A DNA stretch of 64,000 nt from Pontibacterium sinense (GCF_015209595.1 NZ_JADEYS010000008.1:124001-188000), one strand, 5' to 3'. Positions 25,292 through 33,832 are shown, numbered from the stretch's first letter. Numbers and translations: made by a program. Notes: generated from the sequence alone by a model not told the origin.

Positions 25292-26320
25292 ATGAAAACC
25301 AGCAAACGCACTTTTCTGAAAGGTCTGGGGATTACACTGGCGATCAGCGCCGCAATGGGCACAGCCGGACTGGCGCAGGCTGCTGAAAAGCGCGCCTACA
25401 TTCTGGCAACGGCATCTACGGGCGGTACTTATTATCCGGTCGGTGTTGCACTGGCCACGCTGACAAAAGTTAAGCTGGAGCCAAAACACAAGTTGTCTCT
25501 GTCTGCGATCAACTCCGCCGGTTCCGGTGAAAACGTTAAGTTGTTGCGTGAAAATGAAGCGCAGTTTGCCATCATGCAAGGTTTGTATGGCGCATGGGCG
25601 TGGAGCGGTGAAGGCCCGGTGAAATCATCCGGTCCGCAGAAACAACTGCGTTCAGTGTCGATGTTGTGGCAGAACGTTGAACAGTTTGTCGTTAAATCAA
25701 AATACGCTAAATCCGGTACCATCGAAGATCTGAAAGCGTTTGGTGATACCAAGTTCTCCATCGGTAAGAAAAACTCCGGCACAGAAGGTTCCGGTCGCCA
25801 GATTCTGAGTGGTGTAGGGATTGATGCAAACAGTTTTGACCTGGCTTACATGGGTTATGGTGCCAGCGCGGATGCCCTGCAGAACGGCACCATCAATGGT
25901 ATGAATATCCCAGCGGGTGTGCCTACCAGTGCTATTACACGTGCTTACGCTGCATTGGGTAGCGATATGACGGTATTGGACTTCACTGATGAGCAGATCA
26001 AAGAAGCGAACGGTAAATACAATCTGTGGACCCGTTTCGTGATTCCGGCAAACACGTATCCGGGACAGACTAAAGATATCAACACTATGGCACAGCCGAA
26101 CTTCCTGGCAGTTCGTGATGATATTTCTGATGACGATGTCTACATGATCACTAAAACGATCTATGAAAACCTGCCTTTCCTGAATGGTATCCATAAGGCG
26201 ACTAAAGCCATGGCGCTGGAAAAAGCGATCGCGGGTCTGCCTGTGCCGCTGCATCCGGGTGCTGCGCGTTTCTACAAAGAGATGGGATTGGATATTCCTG
26301 CTCACCTGACCGCCAACTAA
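25292..26320 (+). CDS. TAXI-family TRAP transporter substrate-binding protein
   Basis: A 342-residue exported protein. The signal peptide ends near AQA at residue 30, and the mature protein begins with the TAXI-type motif ILATASTGGTYYPVG. Further family blocks are LSAINSAGSGENVKLL, FAIMQGLYGAWAWSGEG and the SIGKKNSGTEGSG loop. TAXI binding proteins deliver small organic acids (C4-dicarboxylates, glutamate and others) to TRAP permeases driven by sodium or proton gradients. The next gene is the fused permease, 73 bp downstream. Expression is predicted to need DctD and sigma-54, which suggests a dicarboxylate-type substrate; the actual ligand is not known. Confidence 0.9.
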   Translation: MKTSKRTFLKGLGITLAISAAMGTAGLAQAAEKRAYILATASTGGTYYPVGVALATLTKVKLEPKHKLSLSAINSAGSGENVKLLRENEAQFAIMQGLYGAWAWSGEGPVKSSGPQKQLRSVSMLWQNVEQFVVKSKYAKSGTIEDLKAFGDTKFSIGKKNSGTEGSGRQILSGVGIDANSFDLAYMGYGASADALQNGTINGMNIPAGVPTSAITRAYAALGSDMTVLDFTDEQIKEANGKYNLWTRFVIPANTYPGQTKDINTMAQPNFLAVRDDISDDDVYMITKTIYENLPFLNGIHKATKAMALEKAIAGLPVPLHPGAARFYKEMGLDIPAHLTAN

Positions 26321-26393
26321 GGTTGTCATCGGTGCGGGAGGCTATCAGGCTTCCCGCTCTATCCCTCGCTACGCGCAATTTCTGGACAATATC

Positions 26394-28532
26394 ATGAGTT
26401 CCGATACCCCTGTTACCGATCAGGACACAGCTGAGAAGCTGAAAAGCATGGAGCTAACGCAGCGCCCTGATGATTCTTTTGCCGGTCGCTTTATCTACTG
26501 GGCAGGTGTGGCCTTCGCACTGGCTCATATCTATTTCAATACATTAGGCACGCTGTCTGAGCTGTGGGTATCCGCTATCCACTTTGCCGGGTTTGCGCTG
26601 ATCTGCGGCCTGATGGTGCCGATGGTTCGGTGTAAAACTGAATCCGGACGTCGCCTGACCTTACTGCTTGATCTGCTGATCGGGGTCGCAGCGATATTCT
26701 GTACGCTCTACCTGATGGGGTTTGAGGATGCGCTGTACGAGCGCGGGGTAAAATTTGCTGAAGCAGACTGGGTGTTCTCAGTGTGTGCAATCTTCATCAC
26801 TCTGGAGATGGCGCGCCGGACAACGGGCTGGTTTATTCCAAGCATGATTATTGTGGCGCTCACCTATGTATTCTGGTGGGGGCAGTACGTGGACGGTGTG
26901 TTTGGTTTCCCCGGCTTGAGTCTGGAAACCCTGCTGTACCGCAGTTATTTCTCGTCTGAGGGGATGTTCGGCCAGATTGCCCGTATCTCCTGGACGTATG
27001 TGTTTATGTTTATTCTTTTTGGTGCCTTTCTGGTGAAATCGGGTGCCGGAGATTTCATTATCGAACTGTCCCGCTGTGCGGCGGGTCGCTTTGTGGGTGG
27101 GCCTGGGTTTGTTGCGGTCCTCGGTTCCGGCCTGATGGGATCGGTATCCGGTTCTTCTGTCGCGAATACCGTATCAACCGGTGTTATCACTATTCCCCTG
27201 ATGCGACGTGCGGGTTTCCCGGCAAAGTTTGCGGCAGGTGTTGAGGCTGCGGCTTCAACTGGCGGTCAGCTGATGCCGCCTGTGATGGGGGCCGGGGCCT
27301 TCATTATGGCGTCTTACACCCAGATTCCTTACGTCGATATCATCGCCATTGCCGCCTTACCCGCATTACTATATTTCCTGTCCGTCGGTTTCTTTGTGCG
27401 TGTTGAGGCGATGCGTAGCCATGCCCATGCGGTTGAAAGTGATACCCGTCCGGTGGGTGAGGTGTTTAAGGATGGCTGGCATTATCTGCTACCGCTGGTG
27501 GTACTGGTGGCGTTGCTGATCTACGGTTTTACACCGACCTATGCCGCAGGTTTCTCAATCATTTCGGTGGTAGCGGCCTCTTGGTTATCGAAGCACCCAA
27601 TGGGTTTTAAAGACATTTTGGATGCGCTGGCTCAGGGCTCCAAAAATATGGCGACAACGGCGATGTTGCTGATCTCGGTTGGACTGGTGGTCAATGTCGT
27701 GGCCATGACGGGTATTGGTAATACCTTCTCGTTGATGGTGACCGATTGGGCCGGTGGCAGTTTGCTGATTACCATTGTATTGGTGGCGTTGGCGTCGTTG
27801 ATTCTGGGCATGGGATTACCGGTCACCGCGTCTTACATTGTTTTAGCAACTTTGTCGGCACCTGCGTTATACAGCCTGATCGCTGAAAGTCAGCTACTGG
27901 ATATGATGGTGTCTGGCACTTTGCCTGAAGCTGCGCGCACTATCTTCCTGTTGGTGGATATGGAAAAAGCCGCGTTGCTGGCTTCACCGATGAGTGAGGT
28001 GGATGCACAGCAGTTGTTGTCGCTGGTGCCGGGAGACTTTAGAAACCAACTGTTGGAACAGGCGCTTGATCCATCTGCGCTGGCGATGGCGCTGTTGTCT
28101 GCTCATATGATCATCTTCTGGTTATCGCAGGACAGTAACGTCACTCCGCCTGTTTGCCTGACCGCATTTGCTGCGGCCGCGATCGCTAAAACGCCGCCGA
28201 TGGCCACGGGTTTTATGGCGTGGAAAGTGGCAAAAGGGCTCTATATTGTGCCGCTGTTGTTTGCCTATACCGCCTTTATTGGTGGCAGCTGGGAGGAAGT
28301 GTTAAGCATTTTTGCCTTTGCGTGCGTAGGCATTTATGCGCTGGTGGGCTTTATGGAAGGGTTTCTTGAGAGTCGACTAAATCTGTTGCTACGTCTGATC
28401 TGTGGTGTACTGGGTGTGGTGCTGCTTTGGCCGCACGGTGTATTGCTACTCAATCTGGTCGCTGCTGCTGCGTTTGTTGGTATCTTTATCTACAGTCGCA
28501 AGCAGGTGGTTCCTGAAGCTCAGACCGCTTAA
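26394..28532 (+). CDS. TRAP transporter fused permease (4TM/12TM, DctQM-type)
   Basis: A 712-residue integral membrane protein. The N-terminal quarter (about residues 30-150) contains four membrane segments corresponding to the small DctQ subunit; the remainder is the DctM-like ion-transporter part with the conserved GSGLMGSVSGSSVANTVSTG (about 240-260) and GGQLMPPVMGAGAFIMA blocks, and a second pseudo-repeat with DSNVTPPVCLTAFAAAAIA. TAXI transporters commonly have this fusion. It pairs with the binding protein upstream and is followed by a terminator, so it ends the operon core. Confidence 0.92.
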   Translation: MSSDTPVTDQDTAEKLKSMELTQRPDDSFAGRFIYWAGVAFALAHIYFNTLGTLSELWVSAIHFAGFALICGLMVPMVRCKTESGRRLTLLLDLLIGVAAIFCTLYLMGFEDALYERGVKFAEADWVFSVCAIFITLEMARRTTGWFIPSMIIVALTYVFWWGQYVDGVFGFPGLSLETLLYRSYFSSEGMFGQIARISWTYVFMFILFGAFLVKSGAGDFIIELSRCAAGRFVGGPGFVAVLGSGLMGSVSGSSVANTVSTGVITIPLMRRAGFPAKFAAGVEAAASTGGQLMPPVMGAGAFIMASYTQIPYVDIIAIAALPALLYFLSVGFFVRVEAMRSHAHAVESDTRPVGEVFKDGWHYLLPLVVLVALLIYGFTPTYAAGFSIISVVAASWLSKHPMGFKDILDALAQGSKNMATTAMLLISVGLVVNVVAMTGIGNTFSLMVTDWAGGSLLITIVLVALASLILGMGLPVTASYIVLATLSAPALYSLIAESQLLDMMVSGTLPEAARTIFLLVDMEKAALLASPMSEVDAQQLLSLVPGDFRNQLLEQALDPSALAMALLSAHMIIFWLSQDSNVTPPVCLTAFAAAAIAKTPPMATGFMAWKVAKGLYIVPLLFAYTAFIGGSWEEVLSIFAFACVGIYALVGFMEGFLESRLNLLLRLICGVLGVVLLWPHGVLLLNLVAAAAFVGIFIYSRKQVVPEAQTA

Positions 28533-28550
28533 CTTGCTGTAGAACCGCAG

Positions 28551-28587
28551 AGGGCTTGAGATCGGGTTATGGGTCTCAGGCCCTTTT
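28551..28587 (+). terminator. Terminator after the TRAP permease
   Basis: AGGGCTTGAGA (28551-28561) pairs with TCTCAGGCCCT (28574-28584) through 11 positions with one T-G pair, followed by TTTT. It is 18 bp past the permease stop, so the ferredoxin-like gene downstream may have its own promoter or depend on readthrough. Confidence 0.78.
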
Positions 28588-28683
28588 CCATTTGTGCCAT
28601 AGAGGAAAGGCTGTCTTTCCTTTCCTGTTTTTCCTGCCTTGGTTACTCTTGCCTGCCCAGACGAATCGATTTCAGAGAGCATC

Positions 28684-28911
28684 ATGACAACCTCATCCCC
28701 CGAAACAGCCGTGAACAAAGCCCCCATCGATAAAGCCGTATGTATTTGCAAAAAAGTACGTACCAACGAGTTCATGGCGAAAATCACTGAACACAAAGCG
28801 TTCACAGTCGATGAGGCACGGGACGTGACCGGTGCGAATACGGGGTGTGGTGCATGTTACGAAACAGTTGAAATGCTGGTGGCAAAAGCTAAAGCGCAAT
28901 CGATCGCTTAG
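28684..28911 (+). CDS. BFD-like [2Fe-2S]-binding protein
   Basis: A 75-residue protein whose four cysteines have the bacterioferritin-associated ferredoxin spacing: Cys20-x-Cys22 and Cys55-x-x-Cys58 (CICKKV and GCGACYETVE). The ATG at 28684 is chosen because an AGAGAG sequence precedes it and the longer frame from 28639 adds only a non-conserved stretch. BFD proteins carry electrons to mobilise iron from bacterioferritin, but Fer2_BFD modules also occur in oxidoreductases. There is no bacterioferritin gene in this window, so the partner is unknown. A T-poor imperfect hairpin lies between this gene and the diguanylate cyclase. Confidence 0.8.
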   Translation: MTTSSPETAVNKAPIDKAVCICKKVRTNEFMAKITEHKAFTVDEARDVTGANTGCGACYETVEMLVAKAKAQSIA

Positions 28912-28928
28912 TAAAACTCCGGCTTTGC

Positions 28929-28963
28929 CCTGATGTTATCCCGGCATCGAAACGTCAGGGAAG
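28929..28963. terminator. Hairpin downstream of the BFD-like gene
   Basis: CCCTGATGTT pairs with AACGTCAGGG (10 positions, one T-G). No T-tract follows, so termination is uncertain. A second perfect hairpin, CTGAGCAGC/GCTGCTCAG with a 6-nt loop at 28974-28997, lies next to the end of the diguanylate cyclase gene. Confidence 0.4.
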
Positions 28964-29000
28964 GGAGGACGACCTGAGCAGCGGCAATGCTGCTCAGCTG

Positions 29001-30002
29001 TTATTGCTCAACGCGTGTACAGTCCTTACCGCTGCGTTTGGCTTCGTACAGGGCGTTATCTGCCCGAGCCAGTAATGTACGTGGATCATCGCCGGTTTTG
29101 TATTCGGTGATTCCCACGCAGGCTGTAACATTCACGATCGTGTGCTCATCAGCTGGCACATTGTGATTGCGCAGATTATCACGAATACGATTCGCGAGAA
29201 TGATTGCTCCGTCACAGTCAGTGGATGGTAACAGGATGGCGAACTCTTCACCGCCGTATCGGTAGGCTGAATCATTTGTACGCAACCCTGCTTTGATTAG
29301 CGTGCCAAATGTTTCCAACACAAGGTCCCCCACCATATGCCCGTATGTGTCATTCACCCGTTTGAAGTCATCCAGATCCAAAAAGCAGAGTGAAAGGGCA
29401 TGGTTGTATCGGCGTGAGCTTTCGATCGCCAGATCGAGTTGTTGATAGAAACAGCGTGAATTGCTCAGGCCTGTGAGTGCATCCGTGATACTTAGCTCAC
29501 GGTAAGTCCGTTCGCGTTCTATCAGTTCAAATTCAGCTTTCTTACGGGCACTGATGTTGCTTAAGGTTTCGATCGCGCCGATAACGTTGCCATTATTGTC
29601 CTTCAGACTGGCTGCGGTGAAATGCAACCACTCGCCGTTGGCACCGCATTCGGGAAAAAAATCTTCGGCTTCATACGCATCAGGTATCAGCTCAGAGGTG
29701 CGGTACTTGTCCTGGTAATAGTGCTGAACATCAGCATCATGGCCTCCATCCAGAATAAGGTCTGCGAGGCATGGGCGGGGGGATTGATAGAAAGGTTTCC
29801 ATTGATCAGAGGTGCCAACCATCTCTTCTCTGCTTAACCCCGACAGTGCTTCAATTGCACTGTTCCAATGTAGAATAACGTGGTTGTTATCTATCACAAA
29901 CGTGGGTAATGCGATCCTATCGAAGACTTGTAACATCAATGATGGGTCTGACTTGCTTTCCTGATCCTTGGAGAGCGCTCCGTTAAATTCGGTTGTTGCC
30001 AT
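29001..30002 (-). CDS. Diguanylate cyclase with N-terminal PAS domain
   Basis: A 333-residue soluble enzyme that makes c-di-GMP from two GTP. The N-terminal PAS (about residues 25-150: LPTFVIDNNHVILHWNSAIE) precedes a GGDEF domain with the active-site motif YGGEEF, the LTGLSNSRCFYQQL start and the FLDLDDFKRVNDTYGH block. An inhibitory site RTND sits five residues before GGEEF, so product inhibition is expected. The ATG at 30002 is preferred over the longer frame starting with TTG at 30080; neither has a strong ribosome binding site. No membrane segment. The sensed signal is unknown; PAS domains of this kind often bind small ligands or haem. Confidence 0.9.
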   Translation of the reverse strand: MATTEFNGALSKDQESKSDPSLMLQVFDRIALPTFVIDNNHVILHWNSAIEALSGLSREEMVGTSDQWKPFYQSPRPCLADLILDGGHDADVQHYYQDKYRTSELIPDAYEAEDFFPECGANGEWLHFTAASLKDNNGNVIGAIETLSNISARKKAEFELIERERTYRELSITDALTGLSNSRCFYQQLDLAIESSRRYNHALSLCFLDLDDFKRVNDTYGHMVGDLVLETFGTLIKAGLRTNDSAYRYGGEEFAILLPSTDCDGAIILANRIRDNLRNHNVPADEHTIVNVTACVGITEYKTGDDPRTLLARADNALYEAKRSGKDCTRVEQ

Positions 30003-30147
30003 AACAGCGCTATAACTCTTTGTAGCGGGAAATATCCCGTAGTGACTCTCTAAGTTAATCGAAGCCTGCAGAAACAACAAGTGGCCGTCATACTACTGTC
30101 TAGTATTGAACGGCCACTTAAATGACTATCCGCGACAGGTCACGTGT

Positions 30148-30402
30148 TCAGACTTTGTGAGAGGCGACAAAGTGTTCCAGCACTTGTTTCAGGACTGCAC
30201 AGTGAGCTTTGTCGCCGCTGGCTTCTGCTTTTTCGATGTCATCCATGATGATCTTACGAATTTTCTGTTCGCCATCGTGGGTGATCAGGTAATTCCCCAG
30301 CGCAGCTGCAACAATCGGTTCTACATGTTCGTGTTCGGCAATTGCTTCTACTTCGCCCGGTTCCAGACCGCATAGGTCCAGACATTCTTTGTAGGTCAAC
30401 AT
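30148..30402 (-). CDS. Small conserved helical protein of unknown function
   Basis: An 84-residue acidic protein with predicted helices throughout and no signal peptide. It begins MLTYKECLDLCGLEPGEV, and the ATG at 30402 has AGGGG 13 bases upstream; the ATG at 30411 would have it only 4 bases away. The two Cys near residues 8 and 12 and the two His near 23 and 26 are the only obvious ligand-type residues. I do not recognise the family with confidence; similar short proteins are present in marine gammaproteobacteria by general impression. It follows the diguanylate cyclase in the direction away from it, on the same strand. Confidence 0.6.
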   Translation of the reverse strand: MLTYKECLDLCGLEPGEVEAIAEHEHVEPIVAAALGNYLITHDGEQKIRKIIMDDIEKAEASGDKAHCAVLKQVLEHFVASHKV

Positions 30403-30411
30403 AGTGAACAT

Positions 30412-30834
30412 CCCCTGTAATTGAGTGATTAAGGATTACAGCTTTGAGATGGCCTTCATCTTCAGTCTAGTGTGTCTGCTGTCGTAAAGACTTCATCCAG
30501 ATCAATAAATTGGAGGATATCTGAAGGATATTTATACAGCTGTTTTTTCGAGCTTGAAGTGCTGTGTCGCGGATCAGTGACAACCTAACCTGTTGATTTA
30601 TATGTAAAGTAGGGTTTATTAGTTTTTTGTGTCTCCGATTGGAGACGGTTTGTGTGCTTATTTCAGATGTACACTCACAGAAGGAGAGTTTTTGAGTATT
30701 GGTGTGTTTTTAAGGTTTTGATATAAAAGGTTTTTTTTAAGTTGGTCTTTGGCTTGCTTTAGTACAGTCCATTACATGACAGGAACATCTGACTGCGACG
30801 ATGTCCGGCGTCACCGTTAAATGGAGGAGCTACG
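30412..30834. other. Intergenic region with a possible sigma-54 promoter
   Basis: No coding frame longer than a few dozen codons is supported here. The stretch is unusually T-rich in 30600-30745. It contains a small GTCTCC/GGAGAC hairpin at 30630-30645 and a candidate RpoN-type promoter at 30744-30757 upstream of the small ORF at 30835. The left part (30412-30520) is likely the promoter region of the minus-strand gene 30148-30402. Confidence 0.5.
30744..30757 (+). promoter_or_regulatory. Candidate sigma-54 promoter upstream of the 27-residue ORF
   Basis: GG at 30744-30745 and GC at 30756-30757 are ten bases apart within TTGGTCTTTGGCTTGCTTTA; the -12 TTGC is perfect, but the -24 element is TGGTCT rather than TGGCAC. 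A start near 30769 would give a leader of about 65 nt. No enhancer palindrome was found. Confidence 0.35.
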
Positions 30835-30918
30835 ATGCTAACTGAGTACTTTGTAAAACACTTTATAACGTTGTTTGTAATTGCTGAATCTTTAGCGCTG
30901 TACTTTTTCCTCGTCTGA
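30835..30918 (+). CDS. Predicted 27-residue single-span membrane protein
   Basis: ATG at 30835 follows GGAGG (30823-30827) with a 7-nt spacer, an ideal ribosome binding site. The 27 codons encode a short N-terminal part with one Glu and one Lys/His, then a hydrophobic stretch of about 16 residues rich in Phe, Leu, Val, Ile (internal ITLFVIAESLALYFFLV), ending TGA at 30918. A terminator-type hairpin starts 10 bp after the stop, so the gene has its own control signals. It is too short for routine gene callers. I do not recognise a family; small proteins of this size often bind and tune a membrane enzyme or transporter. Real translation is inferred, not shown. Confidence 0.62.
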   Translation: MLTEYFVKHFITLFVIAESLALYFFLV

Positions 30919-30927
30919 CTAATTTGG

Positions 30928-30957
30928 AAACTTATCTGGAGTTTGGATAAGTTTTCA
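30928..30957 (+). terminator. Terminator-like hairpin after the 27-residue ORF
   Basis: AAACTTATC (30928-30936) pairs with GATAAGTTT (30946-30954) with a 9-nt loop. The T-tract is short (TTTTC), so efficiency is uncertain, but the position 10 bp after the stop is telling. Confidence 0.6.
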
Positions 30958-31733
30958 CAGAATAAGACTGGCCTTGTTGCTGTGCTGGAAGGGGCAGCAA
31001 CGCGGTGGCATCTACAGGAAGTAGGTCACCACTGGCTATCGGATGCAGGTGGCGGCCTGGTAGTCGTCCGGTATGTTGAATCGAACAGGAGGCACAGTCT
31101 TCCCTTCCACTTAATGACCTTCATTAAATGCCAGTCTAAGCATTGTTAGTTCTTTCCCTCCTCGTATTCTTATCAATTCTGGTACTTTGGTTTTAGGCGT
31201 TAGCGTCATTGGTATGCTGTACCGCAATATTTGAGGCCCTATTTCAGCGGTATTCTATAAACGGGTATAGGTTCATAGAAGGGTGTGGTCTGACTCGTAT
31301 ATCCTTTTTCTTGTTCGCGATAGATCTTGAGCTGAGACGGCGTCATATCTGAAATATTCTTACTAGTTATAAGCTTATCTTTTGTTTTGTGTTCGTCAGA
31401 TCTTTGAATATGGCCTGAAAATGCATCATTCTTAAGCTTATAAGACTTTAGGATAGCAATACTCCAAATGGATAATGGGGTTTTATCGCATTGCACAAGA
31501 CATCGCTCTTGGATTGGGTATAATCGGCGGCAAAAGAAAAGCACCGCGGATTATAACTGTAATAAAGCTGTGGTTATTCCAGCGCAGTTAGCGAGTGCTT
31601 CGCGAGGGATCTCCGGAAATATCAGCGGGTTAACTCTGATCGACCATCAGGCCTAGCCAGCGAATGCAGCCACAAGCTCTGTTTCCGGTGTCATCTCACC
31701 TACCATTATTTACTATTGAATGGCGAAGTTGTT
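30958..31733. other. Gene-poor stretch before mqo
   Basis: I see no supported gene. A 68-codon plus-strand frame (30943-31149) and a 101-codon minus-strand frame (31239-31544, GTG start) lack ribosome binding sites and recognisable motifs. A perfect -10 box TATAAT at 31519-31524 lies about 210 bp upstream of the mqo start and may be its promoter, but no well-spaced -35 was found. Base composition is slightly lower in GC than the flanks. Confidence 0.4.
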
Positions 31734-33221
31734 ATGACCACAAAAGCAGTTGATGTGTTGCTCGTTGGGGCGGGCGCGATGAGCACAACCCTGGGGATGT
31801 TGCTCAAGCAGTTAGACCCATCTATGAAGATTTGCATGGTTGAACGTCTTGATCATGTTGCACACGAAAGTACCGATGCGATGAACAATGCCGGTACCGG
31901 GCACGCAGCCTATTGTGAGCTTAATTACACGCCCAAAAAAGCCGGTGGCGGTGTAGATCCTTCCAAAGCGTTTGCAATCAATGAAGCCTTTGAGGTGAGT
32001 CTGCAGTTTTGGTCTTACCTCGTAAATGCTAAAGCATTGCCGAACCCATCCAAGTTTATCAGTAATGTCCCACACCAGAGTTTTGTCTGGGGTGAAGAGA
32101 ACGTACAGTTTTTGCGCAGCCGTTATGAAACGCTGAGCAGCACCCAGCAGTTTGCTCAGATGGAATATTCTGAAGACCATGATGTATTGCGTGAGTGGAT
32201 GCCTCTGGTGATGAAGAATCGCTCAGCGGATGAGAAGGTTGCAGGTACGCGTGTTCGTCACGGTGCTGATGTGAACTTCGGGTCTCTGGCACGACACATG
32301 GTTGAATATCTGGATCATCAGGGTGACTTCGAACTGTTGTTGAGCCGTTCGGTTGAAGAGCTGACTCAAGGTAATGACAAGCGTTGGACTGTCGAACTGA
32401 AGAACGAGCAGTCCGGTGCGAAAGAAACAATCGATGCGGGTTTTGTATTCCTGGGCGCAGGTGGTGGTGCACTGCCGCTGTTGCAGAAATCAGGTATCGA
32501 AGAAGGCAAAGGATACGGCGGCTTCCCAGTCAGCGGTATGTGGCTGGTTTGCAAGAATCAGGACGTTGTTGAACAGCATAACGCGAAGGTTTATGGCTTG
32601 GCCCCGATTGGCGCGCCTCCGATGTCAGTTCCGCATCTGGATACTCGCGTTATTGATGGCAAAAAAGCCCTGCTGTTTGGCCCATTTGCCGGATTTACGA
32701 CTAAGTTCCTGAAGCAGGGATCTGTGTTTGATATGTTCAAGAGTATCAAACCGGGTAACCTGAAGCCGATGTTAACTGTCGGTGCGAAAAGTATGGATCT
32801 GACCCGCTACCTGATTAGCGAAGTGATGCAGACGCATGACTCTCGTTGTGATGCGTTGCGTTTCTTCTTCCCTGAAGCGAAGAATGAAGACTGGGAGTTG
32901 TCCTATGCCGGACAGCGCGTACAGATCATCAAAAATGACCCTGAGAAGGGTGGCAAGCTGGAATTTGGTACTGAAGTGATCTCTTCTGCAGACGGTTCTC
33001 TGGCCGCTCTGTTGGGGGCATCACCGGGTGCGTCTACTGCGGTGCCAACGATGATTGAAGTGGTTGAGAACTGCTTTAGCGAGAAGATGAACTCTGCTGA
33101 ATGGCAGCAGAAGATCAAGGAGATGGTTCCTTCTTATAAGGAGTCTCTCATTGAAGACGGAGAGCTACTGAAATCCGTACGTCAGAACACTCTGACAACC
33201 CTGGGTCTGGGTAACATCTGA
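31734..33221 (+). CDS. mqo: Malate:quinone oxidoreductase
   Basis: A 495-residue FAD enzyme of normal family length. The dinucleotide-binding loop VLLVGAGAMSTTLGMLL opens the protein, followed by the MQO-specific ERLDHVAHESTDAMNNAGTGHAAYCELNYTP region, written here only in part. Mqo is a peripheral inner-membrane enzyme that oxidises malate to oxaloacetate and reduces quinone, serving the TCA cycle. The ATG at 31734 is chosen over 31716 because the MTTKAVDVLLVGAG start is usual. It ties in with the dicarboxylate uptake systems in this window. A terminator lies 24 bp downstream. Confidence 0.94.
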   Translation: MTTKAVDVLLVGAGAMSTTLGMLLKQLDPSMKICMVERLDHVAHESTDAMNNAGTGHAAYCELNYTPKKAGGGVDPSKAFAINEAFEVSLQFWSYLVNAKALPNPSKFISNVPHQSFVWGEENVQFLRSRYETLSSTQQFAQMEYSEDHDVLREWMPLVMKNRSADEKVAGTRVRHGADVNFGSLARHMVEYLDHQGDFELLLSRSVEELTQGNDKRWTVELKNEQSGAKETIDAGFVFLGAGGGALPLLQKSGIEEGKGYGGFPVSGMWLVCKNQDVVEQHNAKVYGLAPIGAPPMSVPHLDTRVIDGKKALLFGPFAGFTTKFLKQGSVFDMFKSIKPGNLKPMLTVGAKSMDLTRYLISEVMQTHDSRCDALRFFFPEAKNEDWELSYAGQRVQIIKNDPEKGGKLEFGTEVISSADGSLAALLGASPGASTAVPTMIEVVENCFSEKMNSAEWQQKIKEMVPSYKESLIEDGELLKSVRQNTLTTLGLGNI

Positions 33222-33244
33222 TCCAGTCGATACTAGCAGGTTTG

Positions 33245-33270
33245 AAGCCGGCCTTAGGTCGGCTTTTTTT
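33245..33270 (+). terminator. Rho-independent terminator after mqo
   Basis: AAGCCGGCC and GGTCGGCTT pair over nine positions (one G-T) with a TTA loop, followed by a run of Ts to 33270. Confidence 0.88.
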
Positions 33271-33354
33271 ATGCCTGCGCCGCCAAGAATATTGAACAAT
33301 CCTGCATATACTGTAGATAGATTTCGGTCATTCTCTGATTCTCAGGAGTTTGCA

Positions 33355-33708
33355 ATGAGTGAAGACTTAAAGCAAAACCTGTCCAGAAGCAGTATTTGGA
33401 TGCGTTTACTCTATATGTTGCTGTTCACAGTTTTCTACAGTCTGGCGGAAGTGGTGCTTGTGGCGGTAGTGACTTTTCAATTTTTGATTACGCTGTTCAC
33501 CGGTACCCCCAACGGGCGTTTATTGAAGTTTGGTAAAAGCCTGAGTACCTATGTGTATCAGGTGCTGCGATACCTCACATTCAACAGCGAAGTGCGACCC
33601 TTTCCCTTTGGGGATTGGCCTGAATCATCCCTGAGTCATAAAAAATCCAGCCGTATGGCAAATGGGGAAGAGAGCTGGACGACTAAACCCAAGCCGTCGG
33701 ACGACTGA
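33355..33708 (+). CDS. DUF4389 family membrane protein
   Basis: A 117-residue protein. ATG 33355 has CAGGAG six bases upstream; the frame is open further upstream to 33271 but without support. After a polar start there are two closely packed hydrophobic segments (LLYMLLFTVFYSLAEVVLVA and FQFLITLFTG, about residues 17-60), then SLSTYVYQVLRYLTFNSEVRPFPF, the signature block of DUF4389, and a charged tail. Function unknown. It is a single gene between mqo and the peroxidase gene. Confidence 0.82.
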   Translation: MSEDLKQNLSRSSIWMRLLYMLLFTVFYSLAEVVLVAVVTFQFLITLFTGTPNGRLLKFGKSLSTYVYQVLRYLTFNSEVRPFPFGDWPESSLSHKKSSRMANGEESWTTKPKPSDD

Positions 33709-33744
33709 CGGAATTGACCTGTTCTCCTTGACTCACAAGTCCCC

Positions 33745-33785
33745 CTGACCGAAATCAATATTTTAAGTATGCCTTTATGTATAAT
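33745..33785 (+). promoter_or_regulatory. Possible ANR/FNR-controlled promoter of the peroxidase gene
   Basis: CTGAC-CGAA-ATCAA at 33745-33758 matches TTGAT-N4-ATCAA perfectly on the right half and at three of five positions on the left. A perfect -10 TATAAT lies at 33780-33785, placing the box centre about 41 bp before the expected start, the class II FNR position. Di-haem peroxidases are often ANR-regulated. Confidence 0.5.
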
Positions 33786-33832
33786 TGCGAATAAAAGTAA
33801 TTATCAGTTGGGTTTTTGTTAAGGGGCTGTGG

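Noticed and set aside
30943-31149. 68-codon plus-strand frame
   Set aside because: Its start overlaps the terminator hairpin of the small gene and there is no ribosome binding site or recognisable motif.
31239-31544. 101-codon minus-strand frame
   Set aside because: GTG start without ribosome binding site, no known motif and no supporting context; a real gene is not excluded.
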